Positions 6,004-6,445 of a DNA stretch of 6,445 nt are shown in pieces. A program made the position numbers and the translations under genes. Source of the DNA: Lishizhenia sp033720595 (GTDB taxonomy: Bacteria; Bacteroidota; Bacteroidia; Flavobacteriales_D; Crocinitomicaceae). Position 1 is the first letter of the stretch. Each line of letters begins with the position of its first letter. The notes under the pieces were generated by a model. The model had not been told where the DNA came from. It did no database searches and worked only from the letters and a program-made list of their open reading frames with translations. The stretch lies in the NCBI RefSeq assembly GCF_033720595.1, contig NZ_JAWWCF010000175.1, positions 1 through 6,445 on the forward strand, written 5' to 3'.

Positions 6004-6445
6004 TTATGATTTTTTAAGCCACTTAATGAAGTGTTTTACACGTAAACGATGTCCAAATTGTAAGATTCCATTCTGGTAAATTTTACCTGCCAAATAGAAC
6101 ATTAAAAGAGCTGAACCTAAGAGGATTCCTAAACTTGCAAAGAGTTCCCAGCTTTCGTTTGCACTGAACCCTATCCCTAATTTGGTCATCATAACAACCG
6201 GTGAGGTAAAGGGTAAGAATGCAAATAAACTAGACCACGGACCTTCTGGGTAATAGACCGTATAATAACCACCGTATAAAGCAAGCAGCAGTAATCCCAT
6301 AATAGGGATGATGTATTGTTGTCCGTCCGATTCGCTTCCCATAGATGCCCCAATGGCAGCAAAGAAAGAACCGTAAAAGATATATGCGACTATAAAAAAC
6401 AGTATAAAGAACAAGAGCATGTTGGAGAACTGAATGCGTTCGTAA
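6004..6445 (-). CDS. ABC-2 type transporter permease, C-terminal part (5' end outside window)
   Basis: The frame is open from the right edge to a TAA at 6006-6004, giving the last 146 residues of a membrane protein. An internal Met at 6420 is not the start: the frame continues upstream of it without a stop (YERIQFSN), and the first helix begins right there. Hydrophobic segments lie at about 9-33, 44-62, 72-86 and 100-119 of the fragment. The block SFFAAIGASMGSESDGQQY (26-44), FLPFTSPVVM (76-85) and the tail LAGKIYQNGILQFG (118-131) match, from memory, the C-terminal half of NatB-like ABC-2 permeases common in Bacteroidota. These export permeases pair with an ATP-binding subunit, probably encoded just beyond the right edge. 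The substrate cannot be told. The downstream ppx is 9 nt away, but a functional link is not implied. Confidence 0.85.
   Translation of the reverse strand, partial: YERIQFSNMLLFFILFFIVAYIFYGSFFAAIGASMGSESDGQQYIIPIMGLLLLALYGGYYTVYYPEGPWSSLFAFLPFTSPVVMMTKLGIGFSANESWELFASLGILLGSALLMFYLAGKIYQNGILQFGHRLRVKHFIKWLKKS

Noticed and set aside
5153..6079. Plus-strand open frames antisense to the Ppx/GppA gene, one of 132 codons crossing into the permease end
   Set aside because: The opposite strand carries clear phosphatase motifs throughout; the apparent hydrophobicity is a by-product of the antisense codons.
6418..6420. ATG at 6420 as the start of a small 138-residue membrane protein
   Set aside because: The frame runs on to the window edge without a stop and the protein matches the C-terminal half of a larger permease.

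Overview
The window looks like chromosome of a member of the Bacteroidota, most likely Flavobacteriales. Four things point there: low GC content, Bacteroidota-type promoter boxes (TAnnTTTG) upstream of genes that lack clear Shine-Dalgarno sites, a signal peptide of the 'VYSQ' type, and a diverged glycogen-synthase-like gene read away from panC. I infer the phylum with fair confidence. The family is only a guess, perhaps close to Crocinitomicaceae or Cryomorphaceae.

Layout. On the left, a glycosyltransferase gene runs off the edge on the minus strand (1-594). Facing away from it is a short plus-strand pair: panC (702-1541, pantothenate synthetase, GTG start) and ribE (1544-2122, riboflavin synthase alpha chain), only 2 bases apart. 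A perfect 15-bp hairpin with T runs on both sides (2149-2184) closes this unit and also the minus-strand genes that converge on it. Everything from there to the right edge is on the minus strand. In transcription order it reads: the end of an ABC-2 type permease (6445-6004), a short Ppx/GppA phosphatase (5994-5101), hutI imidazolonepropionase (5051-3801), metF methylenetetrahydrofolate reductase (3710-2760) and a small exported protein of unknown function (2758-2183).

How the genes relate. The permease and ppx are 9 bases apart, and metF and the exported protein 1 base apart, so each pair is probably co-transcribed. hutI and metF each have a candidate -7 box of their own, so the minus-strand row may be several units and not one operon. 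Most genes are housekeeping: coenzyme A and flavin precursors, one-carbon metabolism, histidine breakdown, phosphate or alarmone turnover, and membrane export. The products do not form one pathway. riboflavin synthase supplies the precursor of FAD, which MetF uses, but the two genes lie on opposite sides of a terminator.

I see no RNA gene, mobile element, CRISPR array or defence system, and no sign of a novel multi-gene system. The points most worth a second look are the altered substrate motif of the glycosyltransferase, the unrecognised exported protein next to metF, and a dyad just downstream of the predicted hutI promoter box.
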